Part shown: piece after piece, positions 7,996 to 17,013 of the stretch
How the letters are laid out: every line of letters begins with the position of its first letter
Position numbering within the stretch: the first letter of the stretch is position 1
Source of the DNA: an uncultured bacterium
GTDB taxonomy: Bacteria > Fidelibacterota > Marinisomatia > Marinisomatales > UBA1611
Direction: 5' to 3'
Assembly: GCA_905478065.1 (NCBI GenBank)
Contig: CAJQGZ010000057.1
Location: 1-35,573 of the forward strand
DNA length: 35,573 bases
The notes under the pieces: model-generated
Database searches by the model: none
Told to the model about the DNA's origin: nothing
What the model saw: the letters and a program-made list of their open reading frames with translations, nothing else
Made by a program: the position numbers and the translations under genes

Positions 7996-10900
7996 AAGAG
8001 TATGAATCTCCTTTTATTACTCTTTCAAATTTAGTTAAGCCTCTATGAATTTCTAATTCAATTGCTGTTGGATAATTATAAAATGAGAAACCATTAATAC
8101 GCCATTGAAGACCAATAGATTTTTTCCACATTTGATCATTTTTTTCTCTCCAAGCATCACCGATTTGAAAAACTGCTCCCAAGACACTATTCTGCATAAT
8201 AAACCAACCTAATTTTATATGCTCTTCACGAAAAATGGGAAGCCTTACAGTTAAATCAATCAAAGCAGATTTTGTTCCTTCAATACCATAAAAAGGATAA
8301 CCTTTAAGACCGCTCATACCGCCATTAAAAAAATGAAAGAATGAATCAACTTTTGCATTTGACATATATCCACCACTCAAGTGCAGACTCGTTGTTAATC
8401 TCTCGACCCAAGGTATTTCATAATGATAGGTTAATTCACCCTGAACACGAGTTAAATCATTATTTTTAAAATCTTCAACCAATGTGCCAGCATCTGACAA
8501 ATCAAGACCATCAATAAAATTATTTTTTTCAAAATCTAGTTTTGCAGCTAAAATAAAGCCATTTGACGGATTTATACTTCCGTCAAGTCGAGGTTTAATT
8601 ACATTTAATTTCCAATCGAAATTCAATGAAATCCCCTTGTAGTAATCGTAGGCTACTCCTGCTTCGATATTCTCCAGAGGCAGTGATTCTTTAACAAATG
8701 CTCTGTATCGTTGAAACGAACTAAATATTTCGATAGTGCTACCATATAAAGGAAATTTTATTCCAGGGCGAAAAAGGAGCATTCTAAATTTAATATCACT
8801 ATCTATTTCATAAATGTCTTGATATCTAGTCCGATCTGAAGTATTTCGTGTGAGGTAAAACGTTTCAAAGAAGACTGTTGGGTAAAACCGATTAAACTCA
8901 AAAATGAAGAACAAGTCTGCATCCATTCGACTATTTAGTGACATACCTCCAAATAAACTTAACCTCTCTAAAATCTCACTTGAATAAAAATAAAACCCTG
9001 GCTTAGCGGTACCATATTCATACATTAATTTTGGCATTAAAAACATGTTTGGAAATTGATCTACATACTTGTGAGCCTCTGATGTATCAAGCTTAGTAAT
9101 AGGAGCAGTTAGGTTTGCATTTTTTTGATAATAGTTGTTTGCATAGCCAACTAAATCATCCTCAATTATTGCCAGTGTATCGATCAATGCAATTTTATAC
9201 GCACCATCGTGATATAGCGAGTATATTAACCTTCCATTTTGGTTCATACTTGGCATAAAGGCACCACCAAGAACGTTTGTCACATAACCTTGTTTTTTAT
9301 TTTTCTCATCGATTAGATAAAGATTAAAAATCCCACTTTTATCATCAGCATATATAACAGAACCATTATTACTAAAAGTGATATTACGCTCATCCCATAA
9401 ATCATTACTAAGCACCATATTAAACGTTGTATCATTCAACGAAATTTTTCCTATATCCCTGTAATGATGTGTTGATATATCGAAATAGAGACTATTGTCA
9501 TATTTGTTAAAATTCAGACTACTAATAATGGGCCTATTATTAAAATCAGTAATCTGAATTATTTCTTTATTCTTCAAATCGTAAATATAAATATCCTGCG
9601 CTCCATCTTTTGTTGCAATAAATGCAATACTACTATCAGATTTAATAAAGACGGGAGAAATAGACCTTGCACCATTCGTAAGTCTTTTTTCTTTTTCTGA
9701 AGATAGATTGTATTCATAAATATCATAGTATCTAGACCCATTTTTATCTGGGAACATAGGCTTTTTACTATAATAAATATGCAATCCATCTGGATGCCAT
9801 GTTGGAGCAGAGTAAACAGATCCCGAAATCTTTTTTTCATTATTATCATCTAAATTTAAAATATATAGATCTGTTTGCCCAAAAAAGTCATTTCCCTTAT
9901 TGCTTAGATATGCAAAAACATTAGTGTCGGGAGCCCATACCGGAAACATATTTGTTGTACCTTTACCTGCAATAATATTTGGTGTTGTCTTATTTACGTC
10001 AATGGGACTTGAAAGTTTTTCATATCTTTCTTTAAGTGTCAAGATGAAGTCATTATAAATGACTTCCCCATCAACATCTATAACATTATAAAAGGCATCA
10101 TTTATTGAATACTGTAAAGGGTTTGACAGTTCTTGCATCACATCTTTAATAACATTTGAACCGTATTTATAAGCTATATATCTAGAAAGAGCGAACCCAG
10201 AATTATAAGTTGATTCATTACCAATACCTTTTTTACCAAACGTATTCATTTCATTAAATGAAAGTAGTTTATCGTTAAGCGCTCTATCTCTCAAAATCAT
10301 ATCCCTGTGAGTGTCCCAATGATCCCAATCAGCACCATCATACATATACTGCGCAGACCCCTCAGCTAGCCAAGGGGGAACAACTGTTGCTGGAATAGGG
10401 TAACTCACCAGCCTATTTGGGAAACCGTACAAAACATCTTTTCTTTTTTCTTTTTCAAACCCCATAAACTGTAAATAAGCCCCGGGAATTTTATTACCCA
10501 TTTTCATTGATTTTTGCAGTGAGACAATATGAGCAAATTCATGGGTAATGACATTCTGTAACCACCTATGACTACCTCTTAACTCAAAGTTTAAAGGAGT
10601 CGCCCAAATAACAATTTTATTATCATAGTAATAAGCCGCTCCATTGGAGTAGTCATCAGTATCTTTTAATATTATATCTGTTTTACTTTCAGGGGAAAAG
10701 TCATAAAATGAAGTTATTTTAGGGAAAACCACCTCAGCAACAGTAGCCGCCTCTCTTGCAGAAATCTCAGTCTCTTCGTGATAATGTATTTTAAAATTTT
10801 CGGTTTCAAAAGTATACCAATTTAGCTCTGGATGGTTATACTTCGCTTGGCCATTCAAAGTAGCTTGAAAAGCAAAAATAACAGATAGAATGAATATCAT
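7949..10900 (-). CDS. Secreted metallohydrolase / TolB-like propeller / Omp85-like barrel fusion
   Basis: A 983-residue protein with a signal peptide (about 1-18). Residues 20-290 resemble a peptidase-MA-type gluzincin domain: HEFAH at 120-124 gives the two zinc histidines and catalytic Glu, and E180 in PPWLAEGSAQY is a plausible third ligand. Residues about 305-590 carry repeated PD40/TolB-like blades (for example FPVWAPDTNVFAYLSNKG and APTWHPDGLHIYYSK). Residues about 640-983 look like an outer-membrane barrel: alternating strands, a GGMSGLKGYPFYGIEG segment (about 858-873) resembling the (V/L)RG(F/Y) motif of Omp85/BamA barrels, and a terminal Phe. The start overlaps the previous stop by four bases (ATGA). 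Domain boundaries are estimates. It is probably a cell-surface or periplasm-facing enzyme anchored by its own barrel. Confidence 0.75.
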   Translation of the reverse strand: MIFILSVIFAFQATLNGQAKYNHPELNWYTFETENFKIHYHEETEISAREAATVAEVVFPKITSFYDFSPESKTDIILKDTDDYSNGAAYYYDNKIVIWATPLNFELRGSHRWLQNVITHEFAHIVSLQKSMKMGNKIPGAYLQFMGFEKEKRKDVLYGFPNRLVSYPIPATVVPPWLAEGSAQYMYDGADWDHWDTHRDMILRDRALNDKLLSFNEMNTFGKKGIGNESTYNSGFALSRYIAYKYGSNVIKDVMQELSNPLQYSINDAFYNVIDVDGEVIYNDFILTLKERYEKLSSPIDVNKTTPNIIAGKGTTNMFPVWAPDTNVFAYLSNKGNDFFGQTDLYILNLDDNNEKKISGSVYSAPTWHPDGLHIYYSKKPMFPDKNGSRYYDIYEYNLSSEKEKRLTNGARSISPVFIKSDSSIAFIATKDGAQDIYIYDLKNKEIIQITDFNNRPIISSLNFNKYDNSLYFDISTHHYRDIGKISLNDTTFNMVLSNDLWDERNITFSNNGSVIYADDKSGIFNLYLIDEKNKKQGYVTNVLGGAFMPSMNQNGRLIYSLYHDGAYKIALIDTLAIIEDDLVGYANNYYQKNANLTAPITKLDTSEAHKYVDQFPNMFLMPKLMYEYGTAKPGFYFYSSEILERLSLFGGMSLNSRMDADLFFIFEFNRFYPTVFFETFYLTRNTSDRTRYQDIYEIDSDIKFRMLLFRPGIKFPLYGSTIEIFSSFQRYRAFVKESLPLENIEAGVAYDYYKGISLNFDWKLNVIKPRLDGSINPSNGFILAAKLDFEKNNFIDGLDLSDAGTLVEDFKNNDLTRVQGELTYHYEIPWVERLTTSLHLSGGYMSNAKVDSFFHFFNGGMSGLKGYPFYGIEGTKSALIDLTVRLPIFREEHIKLGWFIMQNSVLGAVFQIGDAWREKNDQMWKKSIGLQWRINGFSFYNYPTAIELEIHRGLTKFERVIKGDSYSYGKENRTYFKLLFDF

Positions 10901-13680
10901 TTTATAACTGCAATTTTAATTAATGTTTGAGCATTTTTTGTGCCACTGGACTCCATTGGTTTGACATCCAAGTGACCAAAATAGATACCTGATTCGAGAT
11001 TTGTAATATCGAAGTTCCATTCTGATATTTGAGTTCCCTCAGATTGAATATAATTTGAAAATTCATCCACAAATATCCCATTTGAATCATAAACCTTTAA
11101 GGCAATACTTTTAGCATCATATGTTTCAACTCTAATCTTAGAGTTCGATACATACTTGATCGGATTTGGATAGCAATATGCTCTTAAAATCAAATCATTA
11201 CTATTAGATGTAGGACTATAGTTTAATTCTAATTTTCTTGAGTTTCTAATGTCACCATTTAGATTAGCCCAACTATTACCACTATCATTAATTTCTTCAT
11301 CAAAAACAAAAACACTATATTTAGTAAAAAGATGGTTTTTTTGATTAATTGTATGAAGAAACATTATATCATCATTTTTTGAACTAGAAATAGATTGTAA
11401 AAGAACTCCTTTGTAATCAAAAATAAAAATTTTACTCGAATCTAAAGATTTAACAATGATTTCAGGATAATCATTACCGAGTATATCTTTTGCTAATACT
11501 TTACCAGAGGATTTTTTATTTAAAGGAAACCCAGCCATTACATGGAGACTGTTATCATATGCTGTTATGGAACCACCATTACCAACGACTAAAGCATTCA
11601 ACCTAGCATTTAATGAAATGTCAATACCAATTAAAGAAGCAGTCGATATATCATCGATAAACAAATTTTCTATGTTATCAGCTCTATAACTAAATAGATA
11701 TCCATTATCCCTGTCCAACGCGTATGAATAGTTTTTATCAAACACACTATTTTTATGCGAATCCCATTGTTTTTTATTTAAATAAGAAACACTTGAAAAA
11801 TCATCACTATAAATAGGATATATCAACGAATCAAAATTTAACAAACTAGAAAATTCTAGTTTTTCAAAAGAATCAGAAAACTTATAATTTATTTTTGAAG
11901 TGCTATTGCCATTATATTCAAAAATCTCTAAATAGAAATCATCATTTACTTTTGAAAATCCAATAGTCAACTCGTTTGAATTTATTTTATGAAAATATTT
12001 TTTTGAAGTATTACCAAAATTTGATATAAACCAGATTGAATCAATACCTCCAACTATAATATTATTTTCGAAGCCCTCAGGCCTAATCCCCAATCTGTAA
12101 AAAGAACTAGTATCTCTAAAACCATATGGTTTTAAAAAGTTATAAACACTAAAAGAGATTGTATCTTTAGCAGAACTAATATTTTCAAAAGAGAAATAAC
12201 TATTTGAACCATCATTTGAATTTGTATTAGGATAGGTTTGTGAATTAAATACCGGCAAAAGACCCTCGTTTTGAGGATTTGCCCTATAGTATTCTTGGTT
12301 TTCTGCAAACCACATATCTCCAAAATAACCAGCTGAGGGGTCATCAAACATAAAAAACGAATCAAATCCTATGTCCTGAGCACCATCAGATTCCTCTAAA
12401 TCCACACCTAGTCGGTTTAGGTCTTTATTAATCTCATATGAATTAATACCTGTACTGATTATTCTTTCATCAATGTGCCAAATAAGTAAACCTGATGCAG
12501 GAAGACCTAAATCATAATTAGGGAGTTTAACAAGAACACCATTTTCATCTTTTTCAATTTCTACAGAGTCAACTAAGCTTTTAATAAATGAGGGGTAATT
12601 ATTGGTATCTTGATACATTTTGTATCTTATTGAATCTATGCTTATTCCTGGTTTAAAATGATTGTTACGATTTTCAATCATAAAGTATTCAAATTCGTTT
12701 ATATCAACTTTGATTAAATTATTTTCGCTTCTCTTAGGCAATGATACCTGAGAACTTGATGATATAGTGTTAGGAGTCTCCCAACCTGCATAGACTCTTG
12801 ACCAGGGATCTGGAGGAGAAGGTATTAAACCCCTGCCATTATTAGAACCTTGGTCCATCAATCCAAAAACTCCAATTCTACTCTTACCATTTTCAATATC
12901 CCACAATGGAGGAAGACCTATAGCAAATCCAATCATTAGCGAGAGTGTTCCATTTAAACCAAATTGATAATCACAAGGATCTGGCTCGCCAGCAAACATC
13001 GAGCTGGAAATATCAAAATTTAAATGGTTTTGGGATTCAGGAAGAATTATACCTTTACTTAGGACTGTATTTCCAATGGCAATGCCACTGGTACCTGTAG
13101 CTAATTCAATCATTTCAGAATCAATAAAAGTAGAAGGAATATCTTCAGGCGTTGGGTCTAAAAATGGTAATGAAAAGTCTTGACCTATACCAGCATGGAA
13201 TACTAAAACTAAATCATAGTTAGAGAAATCTATTTCATCAATAGCATAAGCAACGCGTAAAGATTGTTCATAAAGTTCCACTAATCTCACTTCAGCTAAA
13301 CTGTCTTGATTGTATGGATAATAATAAGACATTTCATTAGGTAACGTATAGGTAGAATTATTTAAAGGCATAATGCTACTTGAAACCATATCTAAACCAA
13401 ATTTTCCATATGAAGAAGATCTAAAATAGTTGTTTGTCGCTTTAAGTTGAGAATGAAAGTAACTATTGTTATGAGGAGGAGCATCTATGTGATATAAATC
13501 GCAATCTATACCCTCTATTGATTGAAGAAATGTACCATCACCCGTTGTGCTCTCTGTGGAATCGACTTGAAATTCTACCATTAAAGCACAAACCTTAAGG
13601 TCACCAATAATTTCTGCATTAATAAAGAAGTTTAAGCTGACTACCGGAATGATCAGACTTTTAAAAAAACTGAGTTTCAC
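10897..13680 (-). CDS. M6-peptidase-like pseudoprotease with T9SS sorting domain
   Basis: A 927-residue secreted protein starting at GTG with a signal peptide (about 1-22). It has the scaffold of immune inhibitor A (M6) peptidases: YDLVLVFHAGIGQD (155-168), GLPPLWD (255-261), GVFGLMDQGS, AGWETP and GLLIWHIDE. The M6 zinc motif HExxHxxGxxD should lie at 248-258, but the residues are LMIGFAIGLPP, so all expected ligands and the catalytic Glu are gone. The middle (about 530-830) is a beta-rich region I cannot assign. The last 90 residues form a type A T9SS sorting domain: YPNP (837-840), a paired beta pattern, LESGIYF and a terminal LIKIAVIK. It lies eight bases after porV and overlaps the next gene by four bases. 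It probably acts as a binding or scaffold protein on the surface. Confidence 0.8.
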   Translation of the reverse strand: MKLSFFKSLIIPVVSLNFFINAEIIGDLKVCALMVEFQVDSTESTTGDGTFLQSIEGIDCDLYHIDAPPHNNSYFHSQLKATNNYFRSSSYGKFGLDMVSSSIMPLNNSTYTLPNEMSYYYPYNQDSLAEVRLVELYEQSLRVAYAIDEIDFSNYDLVLVFHAGIGQDFSLPFLDPTPEDIPSTFIDSEMIELATGTSGIAIGNTVLSKGIILPESQNHLNFDISSSMFAGEPDPCDYQFGLNGTLSLMIGFAIGLPPLWDIENGKSRIGVFGLMDQGSNNGRGLIPSPPDPWSRVYAGWETPNTISSSSQVSLPKRSENNLIKVDINEFEYFMIENRNNHFKPGISIDSIRYKMYQDTNNYPSFIKSLVDSVEIEKDENGVLVKLPNYDLGLPASGLLIWHIDERIISTGINSYEINKDLNRLGVDLEESDGAQDIGFDSFFMFDDPSAGYFGDMWFAENQEYYRANPQNEGLLPVFNSQTYPNTNSNDGSNSYFSFENISSAKDTISFSVYNFLKPYGFRDTSSFYRLGIRPEGFENNIIVGGIDSIWFISNFGNTSKKYFHKINSNELTIGFSKVNDDFYLEIFEYNGNSTSKINYKFSDSFEKLEFSSLLNFDSLIYPIYSDDFSSVSYLNKKQWDSHKNSVFDKNYSYALDRDNGYLFSYRADNIENLFIDDISTASLIGIDISLNARLNALVVGNGGSITAYDNSLHVMAGFPLNKKSSGKVLAKDILGNDYPEIIVKSLDSSKIFIFDYKGVLLQSISSSKNDDIMFLHTINQKNHLFTKYSVFVFDEEINDSGNSWANLNGDIRNSRKLELNYSPTSNSNDLILRAYCYPNPIKYVSNSKIRVETYDAKSIALKVYDSNGIFVDEFSNYIQSEGTQISEWNFDITNLESGIYFGHLDVKPMESSGTKNAQTLIKIAVIK

Positions 13681-13688
13681 AAGAAAAA

Positions 13689-15041
13689 CTAATATTCCAT
13701 ATTAAGTGAAAATCTCATAGTATTCGTTAATGGGTGTCCTGGTTCTCCGTAAGTGTATCCAAAATCAAAACCGTAACCAGCAAATCGAAGGCCAATTCCA
13801 AAAGTAGGGTTACTAATTTTTCCAGTTTTATCATAGTAATAACCAGTTCTTATAGCAAAATATTCGCCATACCAGTATTCTAATCCAAAATTATGGACCA
13901 ATTTATCTAACTCATCCGATAAACTTCGATCATCACTATTACCAACTTCTTTCTGGCCCCATTCATTATATGTACCCCAACCATCATCACCTGGGTTTAT
14001 ATTACCGGTTTGCACCATCTCATTTGCGTCCGGCTCATTATTACCATTTACATCCATTGACTCATCCCAATTCCAACCACCAATTACTTTATCACCATAT
14101 TCTCCTGAAACTGCTTTATCAATATCCCCACCGAGGAACCAATCATCAACCCAAGAAGTAAACAATGCTAAGTAAATTGGATCTGTATGAGCAATTTCTA
14201 TTTGCCCTTCTTTATTGTAATCATTCCCAGGGCTCTGATTACCATCCTCATCATATCCACCTATATACCCGTTATCATCCCAATCCATATCAGGATAAGA
14301 AGCAACGAGAAGTTTGTCAACATCATAGACAATATTTAATTTGTTAAATTCAGATTTAACGAGACCATAGTTAAACCCTAAGGTTAGATTGGTAGGCTGA
14401 GGATCAGCTTGGTCGGGATCGATAAAAGATACTTTTGGTCCAATATTTGACAAGTTAAAACCAAAAGTTAAATCATCGATTAACCAGTCCTTGTGTAAAT
14501 AGCCAAAGTCAAAACCAAAGTCTAGCGAAGTTCCTTTTCCTTTTTCACTTCCTGCCCCTATCTCCACAAGATGTTGATAAGAAATTTTTGCATTAATACC
14601 GAATGATTTTTTTTCAGATATTAAAGCTCCATATGAAAGTGAAAAAGCAGTCATATAACTAGTAAAAGTACCTAATTCTTCGCCTATTTCACTCGTTCTA
14701 ACTTGCTCCCCTAAATTTAAAAAAATAACATGTCCACCAAGAGTACCAAGTTTATCATAATGCTTTCTAAAGCCTAAAAACTCATAATACATATCATCTG
14801 CTAACCCAGGAAGCCAGTTAACGTGCATTAATGCTGTTTCAGATCCTTTTAAAAACCCAAGCCCTGCAGGATTCCAATAACTAGCATAGGCATCATCAGC
14901 AACGGCGACCTGCGCTTCACCCATTCCGCCAGCTCTAGCACCAGGCGCAATTAAAAGAAAAATTGCTCCAGCTTCGCTCTGAGCTGGTAAAATATTAATA
15001 AAAATTTGAAGTACAAATAGTACAGTGATAAAACGCTTCAT
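13689..15041 (-). CDS. PorV/PorQ-family outer-membrane barrel with EF-hand-like loops
   Basis: A 450-residue barrel of the PorV/PorQ (UPF0164-like) family. In T9SS bacteria PorV shuttles sorting-domain cargo at the outer membrane. The signal peptide (1-21) is followed by the family hallmark LLIAPGARAGGMGEAQVAVADDAYASYWNPAGLG (about 29-62 of the mature frame). Amphipathic strands run to a C-terminal MRFSLNMEY, with the usual terminal aromatic. Two acidic loops look like EF-hands: 253-264 (D-x-D-x-N-G-x-I-x3-D) and 330-341 (D-x-N-x-N-x-E-x-D-x2-E); both are unusual insertions. AGGAG seven bases before the ATG at 15039-15041 fixes the start; a longer frame adds 15 residues without such support. 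It is the first gene after a good promoter. Confidence 0.82.
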   Translation of the reverse strand: MKRFITVLFVLQIFINILPAQSEAGAIFLLIAPGARAGGMGEAQVAVADDAYASYWNPAGLGFLKGSETALMHVNWLPGLADDMYYEFLGFRKHYDKLGTLGGHVIFLNLGEQVRTSEIGEELGTFTSYMTAFSLSYGALISEKKSFGINAKISYQHLVEIGAGSEKGKGTSLDFGFDFGYLHKDWLIDDLTFGFNLSNIGPKVSFIDPDQADPQPTNLTLGFNYGLVKSEFNKLNIVYDVDKLLVASYPDMDWDDNGYIGGYDEDGNQSPGNDYNKEGQIEIAHTDPIYLALFTSWVDDWFLGGDIDKAVSGEYGDKVIGGWNWDESMDVNGNNEPDANEMVQTGNINPGDDGWGTYNEWGQKEVGNSDDRSLSDELDKLVHNFGLEYWYGEYFAIRTGYYYDKTGKISNPTFGIGLRFAGYGFDFGYTYGEPGHPLTNTMRFSLNMEY

Positions 15042-15048
15042 TGGAAGT

Positions 15049-15053
15049 CTCCT
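15049..15053 (-). promoter_or_regulatory. Shine-Dalgarno AGGAG of the porV-like gene
   Basis: AGGAG is seven bases before the ATG at 15039-15041. It selects that start over an in-frame ATG 45 bases upstream, which lies inside a hairpin. Confidence 0.75.
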
Positions 15054-15080
15054 AGATAATGTAAATTTAATATTATGTGA

Positions 15081-15095
15081 CCTCATTTTATGAGG
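15081..15095 (-). promoter_or_regulatory. Perfect hairpin in the porV leader
   Basis: CCTCAT-AAA-ATGAGG on the minus strand forms a six-base perfect stem with a three-base loop. It lies in the predicted untranslated leader, about 40 bases before the start codon. It has no U-tract. It may stabilise the message or influence translation; this is inference. Confidence 0.4.
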
Positions 15096-15144
15096 ATAAA
15101 AATAGCGTTTATTTAATAATAGTACTCCTGATTATTGGACAGTG

Positions 15145-15174
15145 AATATATTCAATCAACCAACGTTCTGTCAA
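15145..15174 (-). promoter_or_regulatory. Sigma70-like promoter for the porV block
   Basis: On the minus strand TTGACA (15169-15174, a perfect -35) is followed after 18 bases by TATATT (15145-15150, a good -10). Transcription would begin near 15138, giving a leader of roughly 95 bases before the porV-like gene. It is the best promoter match I found in the window and lies in the 154-base gap after dctQM. Confidence 0.6.
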
Positions 15175-15195
15175 GGTAAGTTTATCGTCCTTTTT

Positions 15196-17004
15196 CTACT
15201 GATTAACGAGCCAAAGAGTCAAAGGCGGAAAATACGTAATTACAAGAACAGCAATTAAAAGAACGATAAAGTACGGTAATGTTGATTTATATATAACCGG
15301 CATCTTTTCTTCAAATCTATAGGCTGATAAGAACAAATTCATACCAACTGGAGGAGTTAAGTACCCAAGCTCAAGGTTTGCTATAAATATGATAGCTAAA
15401 TGAATTGGATCTATACCGTAATGTATACCTAATGGTGCAATAAGCGGAACAACAATAATAATTGCACTGAAAATATCCATTAAACAGCCTATTATTAAAA
15501 GAAAGATGTTTAAGAGGATAAGGAAAAGGTATTTTGAATGGACTATATCTTTCATGAATGCTAGTATAGTCATTGGAATCTGCGCATCTACCATATAACT
15601 AGTAAGCCCCATAGCTGAACCAATAATGATTAATACACCACCAACCAAAGTAGCACATGAAACTATAATTGATGGAATTTCTCGAAGCTTTAAATCTTTA
15701 TAGATAAATGTTTCAACAACAAATACATAAACGACGGTAAAGGCAGCAGTTTCTACAAGTTTAGCATGTCCACCAAAAATGCCATAAAGTACTATTAGTG
15801 GAATAAATAATTCCCATTTAGTCGCCCAACAACTTTCTAAGGCATTTCTAGCATTAAATATTTCTTTCTTATTTCCTTTTACCGCTCCAGATAAATAAGA
15901 CCAAACAGATAAAATAATTATTAAAAATATTCCAGGCATTATACCTGCTAAAAATATACTTTTTATTGATATCCCAGCCGTCACGCCATAAAGAATAAGG
16001 GGCAAACTAGGAGGAAAAAGTAGTCCGATTGAACCAGAAGCAGTAATTAATCCTAAAGAAAAGTTTTTACGATAACCATCTTTTGATAGCATTGGAAAAA
16101 GAAGCCCACCTAAAGCAAGAATAGTAACGCCAGATCCCCCAGTAAGAGCCGTGAAAAACCCACAAATAAGAAGTACAATTACCGGAGTACCACCAGGCAT
16201 CCATCCAAATGATGCTTTAAAAACATTTATAAGCCTATCAGAAGCTTTACTTTCAGCTAAAAAGTAACCGGCTAATGTAAATAATGGTATGGTTGCTAAA
16301 TGAGGTGACACAACTATCCGATATGATTCAGCAATCACTGCAGATATTGGAACATAGTCGTACCAGAAAAACAGAATACCAAACCCAGATAAAACTATAA
16401 ATATTGGAGCTCCTTTAATAATTGATAAAAGAAGCAAAAAAGAACTTAACATTAGTATAAATGAATTTTCTCTAATCGAGTCCTGAGAAGTCAAAAAAAC
16501 AATTATAAAAAGCATTGTTATAAGTCCTCCAAAAGAAAAAATATTTCTTTTCATCTTGAGTAATAAATGCATCAAAATAATAAAAAACCCAGCTGGTATC
16601 GCAGATTGAAAAAGCCATCGGGGTAAGTTAGGAGCAACGAACGCAGGATTTTGAAATGATAGTTCGACTAAAACTAAATCCGCACTGCCAACAATTAATA
16701 AAAATGTTATAAATATCGATACCCATCTTGATATATGGACAAAAAAACCATTTTGTTGAGCATCAAATAATGAGCTATTTGATAAAGATAATAATTTATT
16801 CTGTCTAGATGCTATTATTGCGCCACTAAAGCCAATTAATAATGTTAAATGCGAAACAAGAGTTTGCGAGGCTGGTATTTTTGAAAATTCAGTAAAAAAA
16901 GGACGGATTATTTCTCGAATGAGTAAGTCTGAGAATGGAAGGGCCACCAAAAAGATAAAAATAGTACAAGCAATATAATTTTCTATTTTATTGGTAATCT
17001 TCAC
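15196..17004 (-). CDS. dctM: TRAP transporter fused small and large permease (DctQM)
   Basis: A 602-residue inner-membrane protein that imports a periplasm-captured solute with Na+ or H+. The first about 155 residues form a four-span DctQ-like domain. A further hydrophobic stretch leads into the DctM domain (about 190-602), with the family features SPHLATIPLFTLAGYFLAES, GGSGVTILALGGLLFPML, GSIGLLFPPSLPLILYG and LGYLTPPVGMNLFLS. QM fusion is common in TRAP systems. The frame opens at GTG 17002-17004, nine bases after the dctP stop, with no clear Shine-Dalgarno sequence and no better start that keeps the first membrane segment. It is the last gene of the glyA-tatT-dctP-dctQM run. Confidence 0.92.
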   Translation of the reverse strand: MKITNKIENYIACTIFIFLVALPFSDLLIREIIRPFFTEFSKIPASQTLVSHLTLLIGFSGAIIASRQNKLLSLSNSSLFDAQQNGFFVHISRWVSIFITFLLIVGSADLVLVELSFQNPAFVAPNLPRWLFQSAIPAGFFIILMHLLLKMKRNIFSFGGLITMLFIIVFLTSQDSIRENSFILMLSSFLLLLSIIKGAPIFIVLSGFGILFFWYDYVPISAVIAESYRIVVSPHLATIPLFTLAGYFLAESKASDRLINVFKASFGWMPGGTPVIVLLICGFFTALTGGSGVTILALGGLLFPMLSKDGYRKNFSLGLITASGSIGLLFPPSLPLILYGVTAGISIKSIFLAGIMPGIFLIIILSVWSYLSGAVKGNKKEIFNARNALESCWATKWELFIPLIVLYGIFGGHAKLVETAAFTVVYVFVVETFIYKDLKLREIPSIIVSCATLVGGVLIIIGSAMGLTSYMVDAQIPMTILAFMKDIVHSKYLFLILLNIFLLIIGCLMDIFSAIIIVVPLIAPLGIHYGIDPIHLAIIFIANLELGYLTPPVGMNLFLSAYRFEEKMPVIYKSTLPYFIVLLIAVLVITYFPPLTLWLVNQ

Positions 17005-17013
17005 TATTGATTT

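Noticed and set aside
13970-14347. His/Tyr-rich open frames on the plus strand opposite the porV-like gene
   Set aside because: They mirror the Asp/Asn/Gly-rich codons of the EF-hand-like insertions and have no start signals or protein-like composition.
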